A stretch of DNA of 64,000 bases, from positions 124,001-188,000 of the forward strand of contig NZ_RCTF01000005.1 in assembly GCF_003667445.1 (NCBI RefSeq). The letters are read 5' to 3'. Positions 48,693 to 56,805 of the stretch are shown in pieces; position 1 is the stretch's first letter; the number at the start of each line of letters is the position of its first letter. This DNA is from Xanthobacter tagetidis (lineage in GTDB: Bacteria; Pseudomonadota; Alphaproteobacteria; Rhizobiales; Xanthobacteraceae). A program made the translations under genes and the position numbers. The notes beneath the pieces are model-generated. The model was not told the DNA's origin, ran no database searches, and was given only the letters and a program-made list of their open reading frames with translations.

Positions 48693-49318
48693 CGCGCTGC
48701 GCCTCCCAGTTTCTGCCGAAGGTATGAAACCGTCACCGGACTAAACTGCGAATGCTCTGCAGCACTTACAATATGATCAATTTTCGGCTGAACCTTCTGG
48801 CGGGCATTCGGTGTGTTTTTCCACCAATTCGCTATTACGTCGAGTATAGACTTCCTATTGTTTCTCAAGATCGCGATGTTCAAATTCAGCACCTCATCGA
48901 GCTGCCTATCGAATTCAGGATCTGGACTTCTAATGTGACCATCGGACGTAAAATAAACCCGGTTCTCAATCACATGAGCGATGTTCGCCGGGTTCCACTT
49001 GAGATCGCAGTTGGCTTTCCTCGTATCACAGTGTTGCTCGTCCGGAGATTTGCCTTCGCCGCCTAGACACGCGCCGAGCAGGTTGCCGTAGTCAAGTTGC
49101 TGCCGAGGATAGGTCGCCTGGCATTGCCAGTGCTCGATCTTCATCGCGGTTGACACTGCGCGAATGCGCCCGGTGCAATAGCAGCACAACCCCCGTTGCT
49201 CGCCAACTAACGCTACGCGCAGATCGTCTTTCCGCGCGTAATTGTCGTAGTCGCTGTGCGCTTGTGCCCGGTGTTGCGTGAGACTGTTCGGCTCGGCGCC
49301 CTTGGTGATAATCCTCAC
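48689..49318 (-). CDS. ptuB: Septu HNH nuclease PtuB
   Basis: 209 residues of the TIGR02646-type HNH family. Zinc/HNH residues: CCYCTGRI (C45, C46, C48), KIEHWQCQATYPRQQLDYGN (H63, N79), ACLGGEGKSPDEQHCDTRK, then NCDLKWNP. This nuclease pairs with the PtuA ATPase in the Septu anti-phage system. It overlaps ptuA upstream and hsdR downstream by 4 bases each. No reverse transcriptase lies nearby, so it is not a retron. Confidence 0.88.
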   Translation of the reverse strand: MRIITKGAEPNSLTQHRAQAHSDYDNYARKDDLRVALVGEQRGLCCYCTGRIRAVSTAMKIEHWQCQATYPRQQLDYGNLLGACLGGEGKSPDEQHCDTRKANCDLKWNPANIAHVIENRVYFTSDGHIRSPDPEFDRQLDEVLNLNIAILRNNRKSILDVIANWWKNTPNARQKVQPKIDHIVSAAEHSQFSPVTVSYLRQKLGGAAR

Positions 49319-50664
49319 GCGTCCCCCTCCATGAAGTCGAGAAGGGTTCTGGCGCGGGTGATTTCGGGGTCATCTTCTCCAATCTTATAGGACAAAGCCT
49401 TGATTGCCTCCTTGGCTTCGTCGGCTTTGCCGTCGCCGATAAGTTTGGCGATATTGCCGATGGCGTCCTCTACACCCGCGTTGCGCGACTTGGTGTTCAT
49501 CACCTCCTCGAGGACGCGACTTGAATCGATACCGAAGGAGCGAGCCGGCGAATAGACCTTGCCATCCTTGATCATCTGAATCTTGTCATGCGGCACTTCC
49601 CCAATCACCTGCGGCGAATGGGAGGAGGTGATGAACTGGCAACTCGGGAATGTCTTTTCGAGATTGCCGACGATCTTCCGCTGCCACTGCGGATGGAGAT
49701 GGAGGTCAATCTCATCGATGAGGATTACCGCCTCACCGCTGGTCAGAGGATCTGACAGCCGTGGATTGGCCTGTGCGAGACGCTTTGCAATATCGAGGAT
49801 GAGCGCCAAGACACTGCGCTCGCCGTCAGACAGTTGACGCACATCAAGGGTTGTTCCGTTGATGTCGACTTCGACCCTTGAATTGCTTTTGGCCGATGGC
49901 CGTAAGTTCGAATAGCCCGGCAGAAAGCTTTCGAGTGCCGCGCTGATCCCGTCAACCAGATGCCGCGACGCGAGCCGCTCGGACGCCAGTTCGATTTGGG
50001 CGCGCATCCAGTCGGCGAACTGGCGAAGGCTTAGGGCATTCGACTGGAGTGCGTTCACATAGGCAAGCTGGCTGGTGCCGGCGGCTGATTTCCGTTCCGC
50101 CTGTACGTTCATGATCGACCGGGCGGTGGAGTAGTGAATCATCAGCGGCGCGCTGGGTTGCTTCCTCGCGTGATGGATATGATATTCCTTTGATGGATAG
50201 AAATATGTTGGATCTGCGGGAGCAATTGTCTCGTGTAAGTCGCGCAACTGGCTACGCAGTCGCTTACTCGGACGTGTTGTCTCGATTATTGTCCGACGCA
50301 AGAGGTCAACATTTTCCATGTTGTCGGTGGCGAATTGGGTTCGCCATTCACGCAACCGGACGAAGGCGTCATCGCCGTCATCGTCAAAAATCTTTGAGGT
50401 GGTTCTTTCATCGAACCTGACATGAAGACTTGCTTCGGCAAAAGGCGCATCGGCATGAATGTCGTCGATGGCAAAGCCGAACGGCCTGAACGGCATTCTC
50501 TGGATGGCTGACAGGAGATGGGAGCCGCAGAAACGGATCGCGTCCAACGCGGTACTCTTGCCCGCCCCATTGATACCGATGATCAGGTTGAAGCCGGGAT
50601 TGAAGGTGAACTCCGCCTCTTCAAAAGTCCGCACATTGTCGAGCGAGAGTCGGGTAATCTTCAT
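49315..50664 (-). CDS. ptuA: Septu AAA/ABC-type ATPase PtuA
   Basis: 449 residues. Walker A FNLIIGINGAGKSTALDAI (near residues 25-43), ABC signature RQLSDGERSVLALILDI, Walker B AVILIDEIDLHLHPQWQRKI and a His switch FITSSHSPQVI; SMC/OLD-like ATPase with a helical C-terminal part (EAIKALSYKIGEDDPEITRA). ATG 50664 starts MKITRLSLDNVRTFEEA, as usual for these ATPases. The start overlaps hsdS and the end overlaps ptuB, both by ATGA. The pairing with PtuB identifies it as Septu. Confidence 0.88.
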   Translation of the reverse strand: MKITRLSLDNVRTFEEAEFTFNPGFNLIIGINGAGKSTALDAIRFCGSHLLSAIQRMPFRPFGFAIDDIHADAPFAEASLHVRFDERTTSKIFDDDGDDAFVRLREWRTQFATDNMENVDLLRRTIIETTRPSKRLRSQLRDLHETIAPADPTYFYPSKEYHIHHARKQPSAPLMIHYSTARSIMNVQAERKSAAGTSQLAYVNALQSNALSLRQFADWMRAQIELASERLASRHLVDGISAALESFLPGYSNLRPSAKSNSRVEVDINGTTLDVRQLSDGERSVLALILDIAKRLAQANPRLSDPLTSGEAVILIDEIDLHLHPQWQRKIVGNLEKTFPSCQFITSSHSPQVIGEVPHDKIQMIKDGKVYSPARSFGIDSSRVLEEVMNTKSRNAGVEDAIGNIAKLIGDGKADEAKEAIKALSYKIGEDDPEITRARTLLDFMEGDA

Positions 50665-51935
50665 GCCGCCTCCGGAATGTCGATCTGGCCGGTGACGGCG
50701 GCGGCGATCAGCGCGCCGCGGCGTTCCTTCAAGAGCGTGATGGAATGTTCGGTGGCGGTGCGAAGGCGGTCGGTCTTGGCGGCTTCGGTGGCGATGTGGC
50801 TGACTATTTCTTGTTGTTCGGCGAGTGGCGGCACGGGCCACCATGTTTCGAAGAAGCCTTCCGGATAGAGCCGTAGGCGCGAGGACCAGACCCCCTTGGA
50901 GTAGCGTGTCACTTCCTGCGCGAAGACGGGGATGCGTACCAGCGCATCGACATAGTCCGGCAGCAGACGTGAGCCTGGGGTGTAGACGTTGTAGGCGGGG
51001 CTTACGATGCCATCGACACGGGCTGTGCCCATGGCTCCCATCCAGGCCCATAGGGTATTGATTGCGAGGTCCCCGGCGAAGCACAGCTTGTATCCAGTCG
51101 TGCTCTCTGCCTCGAACATGTTTACGTCCTTCTCAGACCGTGGGGTGACGCCGGTCAAATGGGAGACCGTCAGCATTTCCTCTTCGCCGGTCTCGGACCG
51201 CTGGTCGCGCTCTGTAAATAGCCAGCGCGAGCGCTCGATCTCCCAATGCGCAGGGATGTCGCCGAGCCAGTCGATGCCGGAGGGGCGCAAGCGGGCGGCG
51301 GGGTTGAGACCGCGCATGACAGCCTCGGCGACAATCGCGCGCCGCTTCTCCGCCAGCAGATCGAGCAGAAGCTGCTTGGCGGCGATCAGGGCGTCGATAT
51401 CGGCGGTTTCACGGTCGAGGAAATCGACGATGCGCCTTTGCATTGCTAGCGGTGGGACCGGTATTTCGGTGGAAGCTACCAGATCGTATTCGAGGCTTTC
51501 GACGGTAGCTCCCGCCTTGCTCCATAGTCTTAGTAGCTCCGCCTGGAATCCGATGATCAGACGCGCCAAGTAGCGAACATCACATGTCTCATTTGGCTGT
51601 ATCGCACGCATGTCCTGGTTGATGGCTGCGGGCACGCGATTAATTGCAACGGGAATGGAATGTCGAAGTATCCCGGAGCGGACGACGATTAGCGCCGCAC
51701 CCGGTTGCACCAGGTTTGTGGCGCTTGATTGGAGACCTTCGACCGTTATGTGATCTTCCGTGTCAAAGATCTCATCTGCTTTCATATCCTTTGGTGAAAC
51801 CCAAGGGATGTCGCCATTCCAGAATTCCGGCGTCGACTTATCGGGGGTTCCGCCCCCGACGAAGCGCGCCACGTACTTCAACTTTTGGTACTTCCAGTCA
51901 GTCGGCGCAACATCGGACCAACGGATATCGCTCAT
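50661..51935 (-). CDS. hsdS: Type I restriction specificity subunit HsdS
   Basis: 424 residues with two target-recognition domains. TRD1 begins APTDWKYQKLKYVARFVGGG and includes SPKDMKADEIFDTEDHI; a central conserved helix ends MQRRIVDFLDRETADIDALI; TRD2 starts PSGIDWLGDIPAHWEIERS; a second conserved helix (LAEQQEIVSHIATEAAKTDR) closes the protein. Start ATG 51935 overlaps the hsdM stop. The recognition sequence cannot be predicted by eye. Confidence 0.93.
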   Translation of the reverse strand: MSDIRWSDVAPTDWKYQKLKYVARFVGGGTPDKSTPEFWNGDIPWVSPKDMKADEIFDTEDHITVEGLQSSATNLVQPGAALIVVRSGILRHSIPVAINRVPAAINQDMRAIQPNETCDVRYLARLIIGFQAELLRLWSKAGATVESLEYDLVASTEIPVPPLAMQRRIVDFLDRETADIDALIAAKQLLLDLLAEKRRAIVAEAVMRGLNPAARLRPSGIDWLGDIPAHWEIERSRWLFTERDQRSETGEEEMLTVSHLTGVTPRSEKDVNMFEAESTTGYKLCFAGDLAINTLWAWMGAMGTARVDGIVSPAYNVYTPGSRLLPDYVDALVRIPVFAQEVTRYSKGVWSSRLRLYPEGFFETWWPVPPLAEQQEIVSHIATEAAKTDRLRTATEHSITLLKERRGALIAAAVTGQIDIPEAA

Positions 51936-53935
51936 TCTGTCACCTCCCGCAGCAGCCGGAGGATTTCGTCTTCCGCCCTTTTTAGGTCCGCATCGATCTC
52001 GGCCAGCTTGCGCGGCGGGGTGAACTTGTAGAAGTGGCGGTTGAAGTTGATCTCGTAGCCGACCTTGTCTTTGGTCCGATCGATCCAAGCATCCGGCACA
52101 TGGGGCAGAACTTCGCGCTTGAAATAGGCGTCGATATCCTCTTTCAGCGGCACGTTCTCGAAATCGCGCAGGTCCGCATCGGCCTCGAATCCCGAGCCCT
52201 TCTTCACGGCCGCGCCCTTCGCGTCCTTCACGGTGAAGACTGTGCGGAACAGCTTTTCCTCCGGAGCCCTCCAGCGCGAGCCGCGTTTCTTCAAAAGCTT
52301 CCCGATAGTGGCCCAGACCGCGTTCCAATCAAGCTGCGGCTCGCGGCCAAGCGCCTTGTCGATGGCCTGGATATCGTCGAGCAGGTGGGGCGCGGCATCG
52401 AGGAAGCGCGCCTTGTCCTCTACGCTCATCTGATAGCGCAGCTTGAGCGGCCGCTCGATTGTGACGCGCATGTAGCCGAAGTCGGCATTGTCGAAAAGCT
52501 TGGATTTTTCGGTCGCCTCGAACCGGCCATAGAGCCGGACGATATCGGCGATCTGGTCGGGCTCGTCGGCGCGGTCGTCCCCCTCAAGCGCCGGGCCTTC
52601 GCCGATCTTGCGGCGCTTGTCGCCCTGGCTGCGGCGCATGGGAATCCACGTCTCGCGCGCATCCACGAGCTGGATTTTGCCCTTGCGCTCCTTCGCTTTC
52701 CGATTGGTGACGATCCAGATATAGGTGCTGATACCCGTGTTGTAGAACATCTGCTCCGGCAGGGCGACGATGGCTTCGAGCATGTCGCTCTCGATGATCC
52801 AGCGACGGATTTCGCTCTCGCCACCACCCGCGCCGCCGGTGAAGAGGGGCGAGCCCGAGAATACGATGGCCGCGCGCGAGCCGTACTTCTGCGCCTTCGG
52901 ATCAACGTCCTCGAATTTCGAGATCATGTGCTGGAGGAAAAGCAGCGAGCCGTCATTGACGCGGGGGAGGCCTGCGCCGAAGCGCCCCTTGAAGCCCAGC
53001 TTCTCGCTTTCGCGCTGAATTTCCTTTTGCTGCTTCTTCCAGTCGACGCCGAAGGGCGGGTTGGCGATGAAGTAATCGAACGTCTTTCCCTCGAACCGAT
53101 CCTCGGTGAAGGTGTCGCCGAACTGAATGTTCTCGCCGCCGCCATTGTGATCGACCTGCTTCATGAGCATGTCGGAGGCGGCGGTGGCGAAGGCGCGCTT
53201 GTTGTAGTCCTGGCCGTAGACGTAGAGCTCGGCCGCCGCATTGTGGCGGCGCATGTAGGATTGTGCCTCAGCTAGCATGCCGCCGGTGCCGCAGGCCGGA
53301 TCGAGCATGGTGCGCACGGTGCCGGGCTGGCGGAGCAGGTCATTGTCCTGGATGAACAGCAAGTCAACCATGAGGTGGATGACTTCGCGCGGGGTGAAGT
53401 GATCGCCAGCCGTTTCATTCGCGAGTTCGTTGAAGCGGCGGATCAGGTTTTCGAAAACAAGGCCCATCTGCACGTTCAGCACGGCGCGCGGGTGCAGGTC
53501 GATATCGCAGAACGCCTTGATGACGAGATAGAGGATGTTAGCTTCACGCATCCGCTCAATTTCGTTGCCGAACTCGAAGTAATCGAAGATTCGGCGCACA
53601 TTGGCGGAGAAGCCGTTGATATAGCTCGTCAGGTGGCTGTGGATGTTATCGGGGTCGCCTTTCAGTTTCTCGAAATTCAGCGGCGACCGGTTGTGGAAGC
53701 GATGGCCGGAAGCGTTGTTGAGGATGCGGTCAAGCGCGTCATCCTCCAGCTTGCCGCCTTTGCGGCGCTCGAATTCCGCCAGCACCTTTTCCTTTGTATC
53801 CGCCAGCACGCAATCGAAGCGGCGCAGCACCACGAGCGGGAGCATGACGCGCTCATACTGAGGCGGCCGATAGGGTCCGCGGAGTAGGTCGGCAATCTGC
53901 CAGATCAGGTTTGCGAGATCAGAATGGCTGGCCAT
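51932..53935 (-). CDS. hsdM: Type I restriction methyltransferase subunit HsdM
   Basis: 667 residues. N-terminal helical domain (MASHSDLANLIWQIADLLRG), then the SAM-binding motif DPACGTGGMLAEA and the catalytic motif ANPPFGVDW of N6-adenine methylases. The protein is longer than classical HsdM (about 500 residues), with a C-terminal extension ending in ADLKRAEDEILRLLREV. It is preceded by a Phd-type antitoxin gene 45 bases upstream and overlaps hsdS by ATGA. Confidence 0.95.
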   Translation of the reverse strand: MASHSDLANLIWQIADLLRGPYRPPQYERVMLPLVVLRRFDCVLADTKEKVLAEFERRKGGKLEDDALDRILNNASGHRFHNRSPLNFEKLKGDPDNIHSHLTSYINGFSANVRRIFDYFEFGNEIERMREANILYLVIKAFCDIDLHPRAVLNVQMGLVFENLIRRFNELANETAGDHFTPREVIHLMVDLLFIQDNDLLRQPGTVRTMLDPACGTGGMLAEAQSYMRRHNAAAELYVYGQDYNKRAFATAASDMLMKQVDHNGGGENIQFGDTFTEDRFEGKTFDYFIANPPFGVDWKKQQKEIQRESEKLGFKGRFGAGLPRVNDGSLLFLQHMISKFEDVDPKAQKYGSRAAIVFSGSPLFTGGAGGGESEIRRWIIESDMLEAIVALPEQMFYNTGISTYIWIVTNRKAKERKGKIQLVDARETWIPMRRSQGDKRRKIGEGPALEGDDRADEPDQIADIVRLYGRFEATEKSKLFDNADFGYMRVTIERPLKLRYQMSVEDKARFLDAAPHLLDDIQAIDKALGREPQLDWNAVWATIGKLLKKRGSRWRAPEEKLFRTVFTVKDAKGAAVKKGSGFEADADLRDFENVPLKEDIDAYFKREVLPHVPDAWIDRTKDKVGYEINFNRHFYKFTPPRKLAEIDADLKRAEDEILRLLREVTE

Positions 53936-53980
53936 GTTATGCGGCCTTCGGGGCGTGGGTTGCCGCTGCTCTGTTCAGTG

Positions 53981-54187
53981 TCATGACGTCTTCGCCCCTT
54001 TGCCCTTCGCGGGCATTCCCACGGTCCGTTGTTTTTCCGATAGCCCTGACAAGCGTTCGTATTCTTCGACCGCCATTACCACAACGACCGGCCGCCCGTG
54101 CTTCTCCACAACAACGGGCTCCGATCGGGCAAGATCGATGAGGCGTCCGAAGCCATACTTCGCATCCTTCGCCGACATGCTTTGCAT
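53981..54187 (-). CDS. Phd/YefM-type antitoxin without a visible toxin
   Basis: 68 residues: SAKDAKYGFGRLIDLARSEP, VVVEKHGRPVVVVMAVEEYE, RLSGLSEKQRT is the Phd/YefM fold, DNA-binding N-terminus included. No toxin gene of the ParE, Doc or RelE type follows; the next gene downstream is hsdM after 45 bases. Autorepression by this protein could control the whole operon. A second start (MSAKDAK) lies three codons in. Confidence 0.8.
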   Translation of the reverse strand: MQSMSAKDAKYGFGRLIDLARSEPVVVEKHGRPVVVVMAVEEYERLSGLSEKQRTVGMPAKGKGAKTS

Positions 54188-54311
54188 GGCGTGGCCCTAT
54201 CCAAATCGAAAATCCACTTTTGGCCATTTTGGCCTATTTATCAACGGGAGATTTGGCGATAGCCTGTCGAAAGTTGGCGCATCCGCCACCCGTGACCGAA
54301 AGAGGCAGCTC

Positions 54312-55250
54312 GTGGCGGAACCCGTTGAGGCTTTTGGCCGAACCATACAGCTCTTCTTGGTTGACGGGACTCCCAACGGTCTCACCATAGCGTCAATCCA
54401 CGGCTGGACCGGGTCTGTTCTGGTTGCTGCGCAATCAACCTTTGCCAAGCTTCTCGCTCGCCCCGAGGTTGATCGGACCGGCATATATATCCTCTTCGGT
54501 CCGGACCCCTCGGATGCGCTGTCGATGCGAGCCTATATCGGAGAGGCGGACAGCGTACGTGAGCGGATAGCACAAAGTGCAGCAAGTCGCGGATTCTGGG
54601 AGACCGCAGTCGTGATAACGACCAGCGATGAAGCGCTAACGAAAGGTCATGTTCGCTACTTTGAAGCACGTTTGATTGAAATGGCGATCGGTGCCGGGCG
54701 AGTGAGTCTTGACAACGGCCAAGCACCGAGCGCGGACAAGCGAAGAATGCCAGAAGCCGATCGCGCAAACATGGAGGCGTTTCTCGCAAATTTGAAAGTG
54801 GTGCTGCCAGTCGTGGGCCTCGACCTTCTGAAGCCGCGCCCAGTTGCAGCAACCAAGCCCTCTGGAAATGTGGCCGACATCGACCAGTTGCGTTTTGAGA
54901 TCCGTCACAAAAGCGGCGTCAAGGCGACAGGCCTGGAAGAGGAAGGGGAATTTGTCGTGCTCGAAGGTAGCGAGGCACTTAAAGACGCTGGGTATCAGGG
55001 CACAAACTCTTATGGGGAGCTGAAGCAGGAATTGATAGCACAAGGCGTGCTGGGCGCGTCTGCTGATGACAAGTTCTACAAATTCGCTCGGCCCTACGCG
55101 TTCAAGAGTCCATCGGCCGCCGCAGCGGTGGTCCTTGACCGCAATGCCAACGGTCGCTTGGAATGGAAGGTGGTCGGTTCGAAGATGACCTACCATCAGT
55201 GGCAGGAAGAAAAGGCACAAGCGGCCGAAACAGCACAAGTTTCCGCATAG
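54312..55250 (+). CDS. GIY-YIG nuclease family protein with DUF4357
   Basis: 312 residues from GTG 54312 (AGAGG 6 bases before). The GIY-YIG-like core is RTGIYILFGPDPSDALSMRA followed by YIGEADSVRERIAQS and the conserved R/E residues of HVRYFEARLIEMAI. The C-terminal domain matches DUF4357: TNSYGELKQELIAQGVLG through MTYHQWQEEK. The frame is open back to 53934, but upstream starts (e.g. ATG 54186) lack ribosome sites. It is divergent from the antitoxin/hsdM operon; such proteins often accompany type I RM systems. Confidence 0.82.
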   Translation: MAEPVEAFGRTIQLFLVDGTPNGLTIASIHGWTGSVLVAAQSTFAKLLARPEVDRTGIYILFGPDPSDALSMRAYIGEADSVRERIAQSAASRGFWETAVVITTSDEALTKGHVRYFEARLIEMAIGAGRVSLDNGQAPSADKRRMPEADRANMEAFLANLKVVLPVVGLDLLKPRPVAATKPSGNVADIDQLRFEIRHKSGVKATGLEEEGEFVVLEGSEALKDAGYQGTNSYGELKQELIAQGVLGASADDKFYKFARPYAFKSPSAAAAVVLDRNANGRLEWKVVGSKMTYHQWQEEKAQAAETAQVSA

Positions 55251-55406
55251 TTATTTTGCATAGGCCCGCGCCTGAGCGCGCCGCCGGGCAAAGTCCAGAA
55301 TCGCCCGCTCAAGCGCCGATCCGGGCGGCAGGCGCCGCATTTCGTCGGCAAGCCGCGCCTGAAAGGCACGGTCATAAGCCGCGACGGCGAGCATATGACG
55401 GATGGC
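55251..55406 (-). pseudogene. Remnant of an accessory gene (C-terminal piece)
   Basis: A 51-codon open stretch, from after a stop at 55407-55409 to TAA 55251, reads AIRHMLAVAAYDRAFQARLA then DEMRRLPPGSALERAILDF. The composition is protein-like and it resembles the end of a plasmid/phage protein seen in related bacteria, but I cannot name it. It has no plausible start. Convergent with the GIY-YIG gene. Confidence 0.5.
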
Positions 55407-55593
55407 CTAGGAGGCACCGTTGCGGCAGCTTTTGGGCGTTCATCACTTCAATCGTATGACCGAAATGGGGGCGCAAAACGGACCTCGTTGCAAGGGCATC
55501 CGAGGGGCCGCTATGGGTCGATTCCGTTGAAAAAGTCGGCCTGTGAGGCGTGCTGGCACGAAGCCGGATTTCGCCAGCGGACGCCTTCTCCGG

Positions 55594-56280
55594 TCATGCC
55601 GGGCTGATCTGCGGCGTGCTCGGGAGGAGCTTCGCGAGCTTCCGGAGGTTCTGGGCGGTTGCGGCGAGGAGGAACTCATCCCGAGCTCCGTTCGGGCCTC
55701 GCAGGCGCAGGCGGTCGAGCTTCAGGATGCGCTTGAGATGCGCGAACAGCATCTCGACCTTCTTCCGCTGCCGCCGCGACGTGGCATAGGTGTCAGTGCC
55801 GGCGATGGCCCGCGCCATGTCGCGGGCGCCCTCGTGGATCGAGCGGGGTATTTTCCAGGCGGGCGTGGTCGGGCAGCAGCGAGGCTTCAGGGCACAGGCA
55901 TCGCCCAGCTTGCTGGAACAATAGCGCATCATGCCATCCTCATCGACCAGGGGCGTGGGTGTGCGGTAGAGCTTCTGGCGCTGCCGCAAGAGCTTGCCGG
56001 CCGGACAGACATAGGCATCCGCCTCGCGGTCATAGCGGCTCCCCTGCGAGATCGGCGGACCGGCTGAGACGAGGCGGCAGGTTGCTTGATGCCCGGCATT
56101 GCCGTTGGTCGCCACGAGCTGATAGGGAAACTCCCCGTCGACATCATCGTCGGGAAGATCGCAGGAAACGCCATCCGGCGCCCATACGCGGACGAGTTGG
56201 GCCGGCATCGGCTGCGCCTGCGCAGAAAGGCCGCTGGCGGCAAGAAAGATCGCGAGAGCGGCAATGGCAGCGATATTCAT
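55594..56280 (-). pseudogene. Exported protein fused to the C-terminal part of an IS1182-like transposase
   Basis: 228-residue chimera. Residues 1 to about 80: signal peptide (MNIAAIAALAIFLAASGLSA, cleavage after AQAQ) and an unknown Cys-containing exported protein that continues to SAGPPISQG. From residue 81 (about 56040) it becomes a transposase: RYDREADAYVCPAGKLLRQR, CSSKLGDACALKPRCCPT, TYATSRRQRKKVEMLFAHLK, LRGPNGARDEFLLAATAQNL. That is the catalytic C-terminal end with the final DDE Glu region. The frame is continuous by chance, so a hybrid could be made and exported. A truncated IS is the likely cause. AGAGG precedes ATG 56280. Confidence 0.7.
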
Positions 56281-56371
56281 GTTTCGGCCTCTGGCGGCCT
56301 TCTGAAGCGATGGGCGCCGCCATAGCCTGGCGCTCGGCCTAGCCATGGCGGCAGTGTCAGCGGCGTCGCAC

Positions 56372-56773
56372 TCAAGCCCCTGCCGGCTGCTGGCTCGCGG
56401 GTGCAGCCGGCAGCTCGATCCCCCAGCGTGAGGCAGCATATTGGGCCTCGAGGCTCTCCGGCTTGGCGAAGATCCAACCCTTGTCGAGCAGGCTCTTCGC
56501 CGTCAGCTCGTTCCCCTTCATGCCGAGATAGACCAGGAACGCCCCCTGGATGCCGACGCCGATGAAGGCGCCCAAGGGGTTTTCTTCGGTGGCGCTGTTG
56601 GAGAGCATCGAGCTGGCGATGTTCACCGCCACCATGAGGGCACCCAGCAGATAGAGCCGTCGCAGGAATAGCGGGATGCCGAGGAAGCAGGAGAACAGGA
56701 ACAGCACCCAGCTCCAGCCGACCTTCACCTGCCTCAGCTCGCCCGTACGTGGATTCTTCATAACGACCTTCAT
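56372..56773 (-). CDS. Small membrane protein (DUF2628-like)
   Basis: 133 residues: soluble N-terminus MKVVMKNPRTGELRQVKVGW, then hydrophobic segments WVLFLFSCFLGIPLFLRRLY, GALMVAVNIASSML and FIGVGIQGAFLVYLG, and a Trp-containing C-terminal piece. The pattern fits DUF2628 membrane proteins; function unknown. It follows the coiled-coil gene on the same strand by 32 bases. Confidence 0.65.
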   Translation of the reverse strand: MKVVMKNPRTGELRQVKVGWSWVLFLFSCFLGIPLFLRRLYLLGALMVAVNIASSMLSNSATEENPLGAFIGVGIQGAFLVYLGMKGNELTAKSLLDKGWIFAKPESLEAQYAASRWGIELPAAPASQQPAGA

Positions 56774-56805
56774 GTGATCCCCCAGCGTGTGGAAATGAAT
56801 GTGGC

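Noticed and set aside
48689..49318. Retron-associated HNH nuclease
   Set aside because: The family is also named for retrons, but no reverse transcriptase or ncRNA is seen; the PtuA partner makes Septu the right call.
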